DNA of 64,000 bases from Oscillospiraceae bacterium (GTDB taxonomy: Bacteria > Bacillota > Clostridia > Oscillospirales > Ruminococcaceae): the NCBI GenBank assembly GCA_017547525.1, contig JAFYPL010000010.1, positions 1 to 64,000 of the forward strand, in the 5' to 3' direction. Positions within the stretch are counted from its first letter, which is position 1. The number at the start of each line of letters is the position of its first letter. The translations under genes and the position numbers were made by a program. Below the pieces are notes generated by a model that saw nothing but the letters and a program-made list of their open reading frames with translations, was not told the origin of the DNA and did no database searches. Positions 8,569 through 16,700 of this stretch are shown here, in pieces.

Positions 8569-10056
8569 TCAGAAGTACATGCTGTTTTCAGGGAAAATAT
8601 CGTTGCATGTATAACGCACGCCCAGTTTTTTCAGTGTCTGTGCGTCGCCTGTACGCAGCATTACAGATGAATGCATGTCTGTACCACGCAGATTAGGCAG
8701 CTGGTCCAGTGCCAGTTTTACAGTAGGATTTGTGTTTGATGCCACTGTAAGCGCCAGCAGTACGTCATCCAGTTTCAGTGCGGAAGCTTTGGAACCCAGA
8801 ACATTGCGTTTCAGGTCCAGGATAGGTGCCAGAACGCTGGCTGGAATCAGCTGGATAGCATCATTGATGCCTGCCAGATGTTTCAGTGCGTTGATTGTGG
8901 CAGCACTGGTTGCACTCATGATGGAACTGGCTTTACCTGTGATGATTGTACCATCTTTCAGTTCGTATGCTGTAGACACACAACCGCTGTCATGTGCTTT
9001 CTGGTTTGCAGGGGCTACACATGGGCGGTCAGTTGCTGCATCTATACCCAGCTGGTCCATCAGGCTTTCCAGTTTTTCTACCTGATTTTTCTGCACTTTA
9101 CCCAGTTTGAAATCGCAGATAGAAGTATAGTATCTTGAAATAATTTCCTGATATGAAGCGTAACGGCATGCTTCGTCATCAACTATAGCATAACCTACCA
9201 TGTTTACACCCATATCTGTAGGTGAGCGGTAGAAGTTTTCGTTACCTGTGATGTTTTTCAGGATAGTTTTTACGATAGGAAAAGCTTCAACGTCACGGTT
9301 ATAGTTTACTGTTGTCTGGCCATAGGCTTCCAGATGGAATGGGTCTATCAGGTTTACATCCATCAGGTCTGCAGTAGCAGCCTCGTATGCCAGGTTTACA
9401 GGGTGTTTCAGTGGCAGATTCCATACAGGGAATGTTTCGAATTTTGCATAACCTGCAAAACGGCCACGTTTGTGCTCGTGGTATACCTGTGACAGGCAAA
9501 CAGCCAGTTTACCGCTGCCAGGACCTGGTGCTGTAATAACTACCAGTGGTTTTGTGGTTTCTACAAAGTCATTTTTACCATAGCCTTCATCGCTTACGAT
9601 TGTTTTTACATCGCGAGGATAGTTAGGGATGGAGTAGTGTCTGTAGCTTTTGATACCCAGATTTTTCAGCTTTGCGATAAAGTTATCGGCAGCCTGCTGG
9701 TGGTTGTATCTTGTCAGTACCACGCCGTTTACAGAAATACCCATGGCTTTGAATTCATCTGTCAGACGCAGTATATCCATATCGTAGGAAATACCGAGGT
9801 CGGCGCGTACTTTTGTTTTTTCTATATCATCTGCAGAAATGCAGAAAATTATCTCTGTATCTTCGCTGAGAGTCTGAAGCAGACGGATTTTGGCATCTGG
9901 TTCAAAGCCAGGCAGTACTCTGGCTGCGTGAAAGTCATCAAACAGCTTGCCGCCGAATTCCAGATACAGCTTGCCGTCAAATTTCTTTATTCTTTCTTTG
10001 ATTTCCCGGGCCTGTTTTTCTACATACAGCTCATTGCTGAAGCCTTTTTTAAACAT
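8569..10056 (-). CDS. DUF1846 domain protein
   Basis: This 495-residue protein matches the DUF1846 family by length and motifs: it begins MFKKGFSNELYVEKQAREIKER and has ITAPGPGSGKLAVCLSQ (about 175-190) and DMHSSVMLRTGD near the end. The family is widespread in Firmicutes, structures are known, and the function is not established to my knowledge. The GPGSGK segment resembles a phosphate-binding loop and is followed by SQVYHEHKRG, so nucleotide binding is plausible but is an inference. The gene stands alone with its own promoter and terminator. RBS AGAGG lies about 6 bases before the start. Confidence 0.85.
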   Translation of the reverse strand: MFKKGFSNELYVEKQAREIKERIKKFDGKLYLEFGGKLFDDFHAARVLPGFEPDAKIRLLQTLSEDTEIIFCISADDIEKTKVRADLGISYDMDILRLTDEFKAMGISVNGVVLTRYNHQQAADNFIAKLKNLGIKSYRHYSIPNYPRDVKTIVSDEGYGKNDFVETTKPLVVITAPGPGSGKLAVCLSQVYHEHKRGRFAGYAKFETFPVWNLPLKHPVNLAYEAATADLMDVNLIDPFHLEAYGQTTVNYNRDVEAFPIVKTILKNITGNENFYRSPTDMGVNMVGYAIVDDEACRYASYQEIISRYYTSICDFKLGKVQKNQVEKLESLMDQLGIDAATDRPCVAPANQKAHDSGCVSTAYELKDGTIITGKASSIMSATSAATINALKHLAGINDAIQLIPASVLAPILDLKRNVLGSKASALKLDDVLLALTVASNTNPTVKLALDQLPNLRGTDMHSSVMLRTGDAQTLKKLGVRYTCNDIFPENSMYF

Positions 10057-10103
10057 AATGTACCTCTTTTGTTGTACTTTTGAATATAATCAAATACTCT
10101 GTT

Positions 10104-10132
10104 ATTATACCATTACTACATTGTTTAAACAA
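10104..10132 (-). promoter_or_regulatory. promoter of the DUF1846 gene with palindrome over the -35
   Basis: On the minus strand TTGTTT (10132-10127), 17-base spacer, TATAAT (10109-10104). A perfect 12-base palindrome, TTGTTTAAACAA (10121-10132), covers the -35 box and could be an operator. Confidence 0.6.
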
Positions 10133-10247
10133 TTATCATTTTGATTTTATTTTTTAGAAATCATTACCATAGTTTTAGCTAACTTATACAAAAATTTCCG
10201 ACCATAAATTTACAGCTGTTACGAGGGTGAATTTTAGCAGAAAACTA

Positions 10248-10276
10248 TTGACAAAGAGGGGGCCCGGGACTACAAT
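10248..10276 (+). promoter_or_regulatory. rubredoxin promoter
   Basis: Consensus TTGACA (10248-10253), 17-base spacer, TACAAT (10271-10276). The spacer is unusually GC-rich (GGGGGCCCGGG), unlike the surrounding AT-rich DNA. Confidence 0.8.
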
Positions 10277-10323
10277 TCCAGTATAGTATTTATGCTAAAC
10301 AATTGATTCAAAGGAGAACTACT

Positions 10324-10485
10324 ATGGCTAAATATGGTTGTGTAATTTGCGGCTGGACTTATGATGAAGCAATGGGTGATGATGATCTGGGGATCGCTCC
10401 AGGTACACTTTTTGAAGACCTGCCGGAAGATTTTGAATGTCCGGATTGTGGCGTAGGTAAAGACCAGTTTGAACTGGTTGATTAA
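10324..10485 (+). CDS. rubredoxin
   Basis: A 53-residue electron carrier that binds one iron through four cysteines: C6 and C9 in CVIC, and C39 and C42 in CPDCGVGK. These pairs and the intervening [17 protein letters not shown] are diagnostic. In anaerobes rubredoxins pass electrons to oxygen- and peroxide-reducing enzymes such as rubrerythrin, but no partner is adjacent. ATG 10324 follows AAGGAG at good spacing; an upstream in-frame start at 10303 lacks an SD and adds residues foreign to the family. It is monocistronic. Confidence 0.96.
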   Translation: MAKYGCVICGWTYDEAMGDDDLGIAPGTLFEDLPEDFECPDCGVGKDQFELVD

Positions 10486-10498
10486 TAATTGTTTGATC

Positions 10499-10530
10499 TG
10501 GGCGGCAGTTTTACTGCTGCCCATTTTCTT
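10499..10530 (+). terminator. rubredoxin terminator
   Basis: TGGGCGGCAG (10499-10508) pairs with CTGCTGCCCA (10514-10523) with one mismatch, followed by TTTTCTTTTG. Confidence 0.85.
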
Positions 10531-10558
10531 TTGTTATTTGTTGTATATGTGATATAAT
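10531..10558 (+). promoter_or_regulatory. promoter of cca
   Basis: TTGTTA (10531-10536), 16-base spacer, perfect TATAAT (10553-10558), directly after the rubredoxin terminator. Confidence 0.65.
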
Positions 10559-10584
10559 CATAGTAGAAAAGGCAGGTGATGAGG

Positions 10585-11919
10585 ATGATAAATATTTCCT
10601 ACCGGGCAAAAACAGCTCTGGAAATACTGGGTGACCATGGTTTTGAAGCATTTGTGGTAGGAGGTGCTGTGAGAGACCGGCTTATGGGAGATATTCCCGG
10701 GGATTATGACATTACCACCAATGCCACACCTGATAAGACTGTTGAACTTTTCAGTCGGTACAAAGTAATAGAGACCGGTTTGAGACATGGCACGGTTACC
10801 GTAATTATTGACGGACAGCCACTGGAAATAACTACTTACCGCACAGAAAGTGCTTACAGTGATACCCGTCATCCTGACAGTGTGCAGTTTACCAACAGCC
10901 TACAGGAAGATTGTGCCCGCAGGGATTTTACCATAAATGCAATATGTTACAATCCACAACTGGGAATCAGGGATTACTACAATGGTGAGAATGATATAAA
11001 AAACAAAGTTATCCGTTGTGTGGGTGATCCTGTGCAGCGCTTTGAAGAAGATGCATTGCGCATATTACGTGCAGTACGTTTTGCATCAGTGCTGGGGTTT
11101 GAGATAGAAGACAAGACAAAAGAAGCTGTTTTCAGTTGTGCCCATCTGCTGAAGAATATTTCTGCCGAAAGAATATATACTGAACTACAAAAACTGCTGT
11201 GCGGCAAAAATGTGAAAAAAGTTCTCTTGGAATATACACAGGTGCTGGATGTGTTTATGCCGCAGATTATGCCTGCTAAAGGTTTTGACCAGAAAAATTA
11301 TCATCATATTTACGATGTGCTGGAACATACCGCTGTTGCAGTGGAAAATATACCACCTGTGCCACAGTTGCGTATGGCTGCCCTTCTGCATGATTTTGGC
11401 AAACCTGCCACATTTACTCAGGACGAAAAAGGCGTGGGCCATTTTTACAATCATGGAGAGATCAGCTGGCAGATGGCATGCGACATACTTAAAAAGCTCA
11501 AAGTTTCAGCCGAAGATTACCAGCTGATAACCACTCTGGTCAGATATCATGATTATCCTGTACTTCCAAATGAGAAGTCGGTGCGACGCGCACTGAATAA
11601 ATTCGGCGAAGAAACCCTGCGAATGTTACTGTTATTGAAAAGGGCAGATAACCGAGGGCAGAATATAGCTGATTTTGACAGGAAAGAAGAATACGATGCG
11701 CTAGAAAAAGTAATAGATGATGTTATACGGCAACGGCAGTGTTTTTCACTGAAGCATCTTGCAGTAAATGGCACAGACCTTATTGATATGGGTGTACCGC
11801 CATCACCGCAGACTGGTTATATACTCAATGCCTTGCTGGAAATGGTAATAAATGATGATATCCCTAACCATAAAGAAATACTGCTGGAAAAAGCAGGCGA
11901 GATAATAAAAAACATTTAA
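10585..11919 (+). CDS. cca: CCA tRNA nucleotidyltransferase
   Basis: Adds or repairs the 3' CCA of tRNAs. The nucleotidyltransferase motif GGAVRD (26-31) is followed by GDYD with the two catalytic aspartates (40 and 42). RRDFTINAI and the R..EEDALRILRAVRFA motif are typical of class II enzymes. An HD-type motif, LLHDFGKP, lies in the second half. At 444 residues it has the usual length. The start is ambiguous: ATG 10585 has AGGTGA five bases upstream, while ATG 10579 and GTG 10576 are alternatives adding two or three residues. An APH-like gene follows 15 bases downstream and is probably cotranscribed. Confidence 0.94.
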   Translation: MINISYRAKTALEILGDHGFEAFVVGGAVRDRLMGDIPGDYDITTNATPDKTVELFSRYKVIETGLRHGTVTVIIDGQPLEITTYRTESAYSDTRHPDSVQFTNSLQEDCARRDFTINAICYNPQLGIRDYYNGENDIKNKVIRCVGDPVQRFEEDALRILRAVRFASVLGFEIEDKTKEAVFSCAHLLKNISAERIYTELQKLLCGKNVKKVLLEYTQVLDVFMPQIMPAKGFDQKNYHHIYDVLEHTAVAVENIPPVPQLRMAALLHDFGKPATFTQDEKGVGHFYNHGEISWQMACDILKKLKVSAEDYQLITTLVRYHDYPVLPNEKSVRRALNKFGEETLRMLLLLKRADNRGQNIADFDRKEEYDALEKVIDDVIRQRQCFSLKHLAVNGTDLIDMGVPPSPQTGYILNALLEMVINDDIPNHKEILLEKAGEIIKNI

Positions 11920-11934
11920 GGGAGTTTTCCACCC

Positions 11935-12705
11935 ATGGAAAAAATAAAAATGGAAACAGATATAAGTGTTTTTCCAGATGAAATAAAACATTTATTTGAA
12001 AATACAACTGTATATGACAGCAGCTGTAGCGAAGAAGCCAGAGTGTATTATTTGGATACCGGCTACTATGTGAAAACAGCACCACTGCATTCTCTTGCCA
12101 GTGAAGCCACAGCAGGCAAGCTATTTTACGAAAAAGGACTGGGTGTGGAGATAGTGTCATATATTTCTGCTGACAGGGACTATCTTGTTACCAGAAGTGC
12201 CCATGGACTGGATCTGACACATTGTCTGGATAATCCGGAAAAGCTGTGCAGAATACTGGCCACCGCATTGAGACGGTTACATTTACAGCCGGTTGAAACC
12301 GCACCGCTTTCACCAAAACATTATATGTATATGGCGGCGGCCGACAGCAAAGAGTCAGACGGAAGCTATGATGAAAAATACATACTGGGCTGTTACAGAA
12401 TGACAAAGAGTGAAGCGTGGAACATTATGCAGAAAAACAGACACCTGCTGGGCGCTGACAGTCTTATTCACGGTGATGCCTGCCTGCCGAATATTATATG
12501 GTCAGACGATTTTTTCACGTCTTTTATAGATTTCAGCATGGCCGGTGCCGGTGACAAGCATATTGATTTGTACTGGGCTATATGGTCTTTACAGTTCAAT
12601 CTGAAAACTGACTCCTATACAGATATGTTTCTGGATATGTACGGCAGGGATAATTTCAGTGAGGAAATACTGCGTACTGTTGCGGCCTACGAATATTTCG
12701 GCTGA
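11935..12705 (+). CDS. aminoglycoside 3'-phosphotransferase-like protein
   Basis: 256 residues with the APH(3') fold signature: HGDACLPNI with the catalytic Asp (H179, D181), then FIDFSMAGAGDKHID with the metal-binding Asp (D199). HGDACLPN matches the form seen in APH(3') resistance enzymes. Length is also close to that group. Known members phosphorylate kanamycin-type drugs, but many chromosomal relatives have other or unknown substrates. Base composition and codon use look like the neighbours, and no mobile element is nearby, so this looks like a resident gene. Downstream of cca, with GGGAG about 10 bases before the ATG. Confidence 0.8.
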   Translation: MEKIKMETDISVFPDEIKHLFENTTVYDSSCSEEARVYYLDTGYYVKTAPLHSLASEATAGKLFYEKGLGVEIVSYISADRDYLVTRSAHGLDLTHCLDNPEKLCRILATALRRLHLQPVETAPLSPKHYMYMAAADSKESDGSYDEKYILGCYRMTKSEAWNIMQKNRHLLGADSLIHGDACLPNIIWSDDFFTSFIDFSMAGAGDKHIDLYWAIWSLQFNLKTDSYTDMFLDMYGRDNFSEEILRTVAAYEYFG

Positions 12706-12810
12706 AAATAAAATTTTATAATGCCCGTTTTCTTATATTGAAGGAATAAAACTGAAAATTCGGATAATATTAACCTTAAGCATAAAAATTAAATGCGAAG
12801 GAGTATATTT

Positions 12811-13545
12811 ATGAAAAGATTTATTGCGGGTGTGCTGGCATCAGCCATGGCGCTGTCGCTGACAGCCTGTGGTACTGATACCACCCGGTCAGGAAAATGG
12901 GATTATAAAACAGGTCTGGCTACCTATACACGTACAGGCAATTCATACGGAGGCGCCCGGACAGCTGATGATAAAGTCACATCTACTATTGTGGCAGCGG
13001 TTTTTGATAAAAACGGCAAAATAGTGAAGGTCAGCATTGACGAAGTGGAATCACGCCCGGGTATCACAGGCGAATTTGTAAGCAAAAAAGAAATGGGCGA
13101 TAACTACGGCATGAAGGCTGTCAGCGGTATAGGTAAAGAATGGTATGAACAGGTAAACGGTCTGGAAAAATGGCTGGAAGGCAAAGATATCAGCCGGCTG
13201 ACATCCACTGTCACGGGAAAAATGAGACAGTATGCTGACAATTCTGTAAACTATGGCAATACTGACACATATACAAAGGCAAACAGTGCACCTGACAGTA
13301 CGGCTAATTCTGCCAATAATGTAAATTCCGGTGGAATGATGGATTCATCAGGTGTAATCGGTGATATAGCCGGTGACGTGATGGATGGCGTTAATGACGT
13401 AATAGATGGTATGACAGATGGCGGTCAGAATAATACGGGTATCGCCAGCGGAATGTGGGCGGATGAAGATCTGCGTGCCATGGTAACTATAGACACTACA
13501 AATATACAGCGTGCTGTTGAGATGGCATGGCAAAATGCAAAATAA
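12811..13545 (+). CDS. secreted lipoprotein, FMN-binding-like family
   Basis: A 244-residue protein with an N-terminal signal MKRFIAGVLASAMALSLTAC, where LTAC is a good lipobox, so it is probably lipid-anchored outside the membrane. The body carries VAAVFDKNGKIVKVSIDEV and KKEMGDNYGMKAVSGIGKEW, a pattern I associate with clostridial lipoproteins often annotated as FMN-binding-like; the C-terminus AVEMAWQNAK fits them too. A Ser/Asn/Gly-rich low-complexity linker lies around residues 155-215. ATG 12811 follows AAGGAG; an earlier in-frame start would bury the signal peptide. Function is unknown. Confidence 0.7.
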   Translation: MKRFIAGVLASAMALSLTACGTDTTRSGKWDYKTGLATYTRTGNSYGGARTADDKVTSTIVAAVFDKNGKIVKVSIDEVESRPGITGEFVSKKEMGDNYGMKAVSGIGKEWYEQVNGLEKWLEGKDISRLTSTVTGKMRQYADNSVNYGNTDTYTKANSAPDSTANSANNVNSGGMMDSSGVIGDIAGDVMDGVNDVIDGMTDGGQNNTGIASGMWADEDLRAMVTIDTTNIQRAVEMAWQNAK

Positions 13546-13552
13546 GTAAACG

Positions 13553-13588
13553 AAAATATCATTCTTCCCAGTGAAGAATGATATTTTT
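13553..13588 (+). terminator. terminator of the lipoprotein gene
   Basis: AAAATATCATTCTTC (13553-13567) pairs with GAAGAATGATATTTT (13573-13587), followed by further T. Confidence 0.9.
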
Positions 13589-13607
13589 ATGTTATAGATA
13601 GACTGTG

Positions 13608-13636
13608 TTGAATTTATTCTTTCTTTGGGGTAAAAT
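13608..13636 (+). promoter_or_regulatory. promoter of the oxidase-SDR operon
   Basis: TTGAAT (13608-13613), 17-base spacer, TAAAAT (13631-13636), 42 bases before the oxidase start. Confidence 0.65.
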
Positions 13637-13678
13637 GAAAATAATATTTAATCGTGATAACATAAAGGAGATATTACT

Positions 13679-14695
13679 ATGGATTATAAACAGGTACTGG
13701 AAGGTGCCCGTGGCAATATAGGCCCATACTGTAAAGCTTGTCCTGTATGCAATGGTATGCGGTGTAAAAACCAGATACCGGGCCCGGGCGCAAAAGGTAA
13801 CGGGGACGTAGCTATCCGAAATTACAACAAATGGCAGGAAATCCGTATAAACATGGATACTCTGTGTGAAAACGTGACACCAGACACATCAGCTGTACTT
13901 TTTGGCAAAAAATTTGACATTCCTGTATTTGCAGGCCCGGTAGGTGCAGTAAAACTGCATTACGGTGAAAAATATACAGACGAAGAGTATAATGATATTC
14001 TTATCAGTGGTGCAAAAGATGCCGGCATTGCCGCTTTTACCGGTGATGGTACAAACCCTGCTGTTATGCAGGCGGCAGCAAAAGCTATAACCAAATATGA
14101 CGGCTGTGGCGTACCAACCATTAAACCATGGAATATTGACACTATAAAAGAAAAGTTTGCCCTGATTAAAGACAGCGGATGTTTCGCAGTAGCCATGGAC
14201 GTGGATGCTGCAGGTCTGCCATTCCTGAAGAATATGACACCACCAGCTGGCAGCAAAACTGTTGAACAGCTGGCAGAAATTGTGGCACTTTCACCGGCTC
14301 CATTCATTGTAAAAGGTGTTATGACAGTCAAAGGTGCGCTGAAAGCAAAGGAGGCAGGCGCACAGGCTATAGTTGTTTCCAACCATGGTGGTCGTGTACT
14401 GGACGGCACACCATCTACAGCGGAAGTATTGCCTGAAATAGTAAAGGCTGTAGGCGGCGATATGACTATACTGGTTGACGGTGGCATCAGAACAGGTCTG
14501 GATGTATTCAAAGCACTGGCACTGGGAGCAGATGGCGTGATTATTGCCCGTCCATATGTGACAGCAGTGTACGGCGCGGCACAGGAAGGTGTAAAAGTAT
14601 ATACAGACAAGCTGAAGGCCGAACTGGCCGATGTTATGTCTATGTGCGGTGCAAAAAGTATTAAAGATATTACTGCTGATATGTTGTATAAATAA
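13679..14695 (+). CDS. FMN-dependent alpha-hydroxy-acid oxidizing protein
   Basis: A 338-residue TIM-barrel flavoprotein of the lactate/glycolate oxidase family. SNHGGR carries the catalytic His (H236), and VDGGIRTGLDVFKALALGADGVIIARP is the FMN phosphate-binding end. The N-terminus has four cysteines (C18, C21, C24, C29), which resembles a metal or Fe-S site and is not part of classic lactate oxidases. In an anaerobe the electron acceptor is unlikely to be oxygen. AAGGAG lies upstream of the ATG. The SDR gene follows 12 bases downstream, suggesting two steps on one hydroxy/keto acid pair. Confidence 0.85.
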   Translation: MDYKQVLEGARGNIGPYCKACPVCNGMRCKNQIPGPGAKGNGDVAIRNYNKWQEIRINMDTLCENVTPDTSAVLFGKKFDIPVFAGPVGAVKLHYGEKYTDEEYNDILISGAKDAGIAAFTGDGTNPAVMQAAAKAITKYDGCGVPTIKPWNIDTIKEKFALIKDSGCFAVAMDVDAAGLPFLKNMTPPAGSKTVEQLAEIVALSPAPFIVKGVMTVKGALKAKEAGAQAIVVSNHGGRVLDGTPSTAEVLPEIVKAVGGDMTILVDGGIRTGLDVFKALALGADGVIIARPYVTAVYGAAQEGVKVYTDKLKAELADVMSMCGAKSIKDITADMLYK

Positions 14696-14707
14696 ATGGG
14701 GGATATT

Positions 14708-15484
14708 ATGGAAAACAGAGTAAAAGGCAGAGTTGCTATAGTTACTGGTGCTACCAGTGGTATCGGCCGCGCCAGTGCCATTGAACTGGCAAAACTGGGC
14801 GCGAAAGTTATTATCACAGGCAGACGCGAAAATCGTCTGGCTGAACTGAAAGCAGAAATCGAATCCCTTGGTGCACAGGCTTATTCATTGGTGATGGACG
14901 TAAGCAAACTTGCAGATGTAAAAGAAAAAATGGCATCTCTCCCTGATAAATGGAAAGATATTGACTTCCTTGTAAACAACGCAGGTATTGCTTTAGGTAC
15001 AGAAAAAGTGTTTGAAAGCGAAATGGAAGACTTTGACACTGTTATTGATACCAATGTTAAAGGTCTGCTGTATATGATTAAAGCCGTTGTACCACAGATG
15101 GTGAAAAGACAGTCCACAGGTGTGGTAGTAAATATGGGCAGTGTAGCAGGCAATATCGCCTATGGCGGTGGTGCGGTATACTGCGGCAGCAAAGCGGCAG
15201 TAAGATATATTTCTGACGGTCTGCGCATTGACCTTATGGATACACCAGTACGTGTTACCTGTATTGAACCTGGCCTTGTGGAAACAGAGTTTTCCGTTAT
15301 CCGTTTCCGCGGTGACACTGCGAAAGCGAAAGCTGTTTACACCGGCATAGATGCACTCACCAGTGAAGATATCGGTGCGGCTGTAGCCTATGTATGCAAT
15401 CTGCCGGCAAATGTACAGATACCTGAAATGGTACTGACACCTGCACATCAGGCCGACAGTATGAACAAACATTACGAAAAATAA
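14708..15484 (+). CDS. short-chain dehydrogenase, YdfG-like
   Basis: Classical SDR of 258 residues. TGATSGIG (13-20) binds the nucleotide, NNAG (about 90) is structural, and YCGSK (158-162) supplies the catalytic Tyr and Lys. The C-terminal PGLVETEFSVIRFRGD and the ending VLTPAHQAD resemble YdfG-type NADP-dependent 3-hydroxy acid or L-allo-threonine dehydrogenases. A run of five G (14698-14702) upstream of ATG 14708 serves as SD, which makes the in-frame ATG at 14696 unlikely. It forms an operon with the upstream oxidase. Confidence 0.9.
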   Translation: MENRVKGRVAIVTGATSGIGRASAIELAKLGAKVIITGRRENRLAELKAEIESLGAQAYSLVMDVSKLADVKEKMASLPDKWKDIDFLVNNAGIALGTEKVFESEMEDFDTVIDTNVKGLLYMIKAVVPQMVKRQSTGVVVNMGSVAGNIAYGGGAVYCGSKAAVRYISDGLRIDLMDTPVRVTCIEPGLVETEFSVIRFRGDTAKAKAVYTGIDALTSEDIGAAVAYVCNLPANVQIPEMVLTPAHQADSMNKHYEK

Positions 15485-15493
15485 TAAATACAT

Positions 15494-15520
15494 AAAGCGG
15501 TGCACTGGCACCGCTTTTGT
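15494..15520 (+). terminator. terminator of the oxidase-SDR operon
   Basis: AAAGCGGTGC (15494-15503) pairs perfectly with GCACCGCTTT (15508-15517), followed by TGTTAT. Confidence 0.88.
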
Positions 15521-15627
15521 TATAGTTAAACAAATACAGGGTAATTATTTGTATGCGCAACATCACAGTTAGTTCATTAAATTATGATATAATCAAAATA
15601 AAGATATATGATAAAGGGGCAGATATA

Positions 15628-16362
15628 ATGAAAAAAGCTATAAATATTATACCTATTGTAATATTATGTCTGATTATGACAGTTTGTGGAGAGAGAAAGG
15701 CTGTGTTTGTGGGTACGGACCTTACTCCATGGTTGGAAGAAAGGGAAGGGACTGATGTTTATTTCACCATTGATACAGGCGCTGCCTTTGGCATAGACGG
15801 TATCCCCGGACCTTATGATATAGTGCCGCTGTTGCTGGAAATAGAGATAGGTGAAAAGCTGGACTACACCTATGAGGATATATCACAGCTGAAATTCACC
15901 AACGGTGAGTATATGCTGGCACTGGAGAATCAGAATGCTAAACAACGTCTAGTGATGTATAATTTCTATGAAGACTTTCAGGTTATCCGTATAAACGAAG
16001 ATAATGTGGGTGTATTTTACAGAATAACCGGGGCAGAAAAACTGAAGGAATATTATATAAACAAAAACCAGTATATTTCACCGGAAGATTACGCACGTCT
16101 GAAAAAGCTTATAGACAACTATATTGCCACTGGTGAAATTACCGACCGGATGAGTGGTGAAAAAGTGATTATCCCGGCGGGCAGTTATATCAGTGATGAT
16201 TTCCGCATAAATATATATGGGTTGAAAGAATCACCGTCTTATGAAGTGAGTACGTATATTATCAGTGGTGAAAGTCAGATGCGCGCCCGGATACGCGTGC
16301 TGGTTGACAGTGATGGCAATATGAAAATAGACGACTTTTTTACATATTCATTATATTTGTGA
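15628..16362 (+). CDS. hypothetical secreted or lipid-anchored protein
   Basis: I do not recognise this 244-residue protein. It begins with a hydrophobic N-terminus (MKKAINIIPIVILCLIMTVC) that looks like a signal sequence ending in a weak lipobox; Val before the Cys is atypical. The rest is acidic and soluble, with VYFTIDTGAAFGIDG near residue 40 and no cysteines after the signal. AAGGGG lies before ATG 15628, and a TATAAT box is about 40 bases upstream. An earlier in-frame ATG at 15553 lies before this box and is not used. It stands alone between a terminator and the lysine riboswitch. Confidence 0.65.
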   Translation: MKKAINIIPIVILCLIMTVCGERKAVFVGTDLTPWLEEREGTDVYFTIDTGAAFGIDGIPGPYDIVPLLLEIEIGEKLDYTYEDISQLKFTNGEYMLALENQNAKQRLVMYNFYEDFQVIRINEDNVGVFYRITGAEKLKEYYINKNQYISPEDYARLKKLIDNYIATGEITDRMSGEKVIIPAGSYISDDFRINIYGLKESPSYEVSTYIISGESQMRARIRVLVDSDGNMKIDDFFTYSLYL

Positions 16363-16379
16363 AAATATCCGCAATACTG

Positions 16380-16410
16380 TTGACAATACTGTCGGGAAGT
16401 GGTATATAAT
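16380..16410 (+). promoter_or_regulatory. promoter of the lysine riboswitch transcript
   Basis: TTGACA (16380-16385) followed by TATATAAT (16403-16410), which gives a 17- or 19-base spacer depending on the -10 chosen. Confidence 0.75.
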
Positions 16411-16432
16411 AGATATTGTCATTTTTATGACA

Positions 16433-16590
16433 AAGATAGAGGCGCGGCCGCGATAAGTAACCTGAAGAGGGGGCACCCGTTGAAACAGGCCAAAGGCAAA
16501 GCCGCCGAAACGTACAGAAGGCGTTCTGTACAGTTGGTGTAACGGCTAATACCGTATACACTCCTGTTGAAAGACAGAGGAGCTATCAGC
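16433..16590 (+). promoter_or_regulatory. lysine riboswitch (L-box) aptamer
   Basis: The 5' side GATAGAGGCGCG (16435-16446) and the 3' side GGAGCTATC (16579-16587) are the conserved ends, with P1 formed by GATAG and CTATC. Between them are TAAGTAACCTGA, GCCGCCGAAAC (16501-16511), a P3-like hairpin GTACAGAA/TTCTGTAC, the AGTTGGTGTA segment, a P4-like ACGG/CCGT hairpin and a P5-like CTGT/ACAG hairpin. Order and spacing match the lysine riboswitch family. It precedes a terminator, so lysine should switch transcription off. The controlled gene is an amidohydrolase rather than a lysine gene. Confidence 0.92.
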
Positions 16591-16610
16591 AACCTGAATT
16601 GTATTGATTT

Positions 16611-16646
16611 AAAGGTTCTGCATAGCTGCAGAACCTTTTCTTTTTT
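16611..16646 (+). terminator. riboswitch-controlled terminator
   Basis: AAAGGTTCTGC (16611-16621) pairs with GCAGAACCTTT (16628-16638), followed by a T-rich run. AACCT just after the aptamer (16591-16595) can pair with AGGTT of the left arm and may form the antiterminator. Confidence 0.9.
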
Positions 16647-16700
16647 AGAAATTCTGCGCTGATAAACACAACACAAACAAAACAAGCGGAGGAAATTTTT

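Noticed and set aside
12811..13545. Gly/Ser/Asn-rich stretch of the lipoprotein as a tandem repeat or surface adhesin
   Set aside because: The stretch is short and irregular and looks like a linker; no repeat unit could be defined.
13960..14817. Long open frame on the minus strand opposite the alpha-hydroxy-acid oxidase and SDR start
   Set aside because: It is antisense to a clear FMN oxidase gene, has Ser/Pro/Ala-rich sequence without a domain, and no ribosome binding site; it is a composition shadow.
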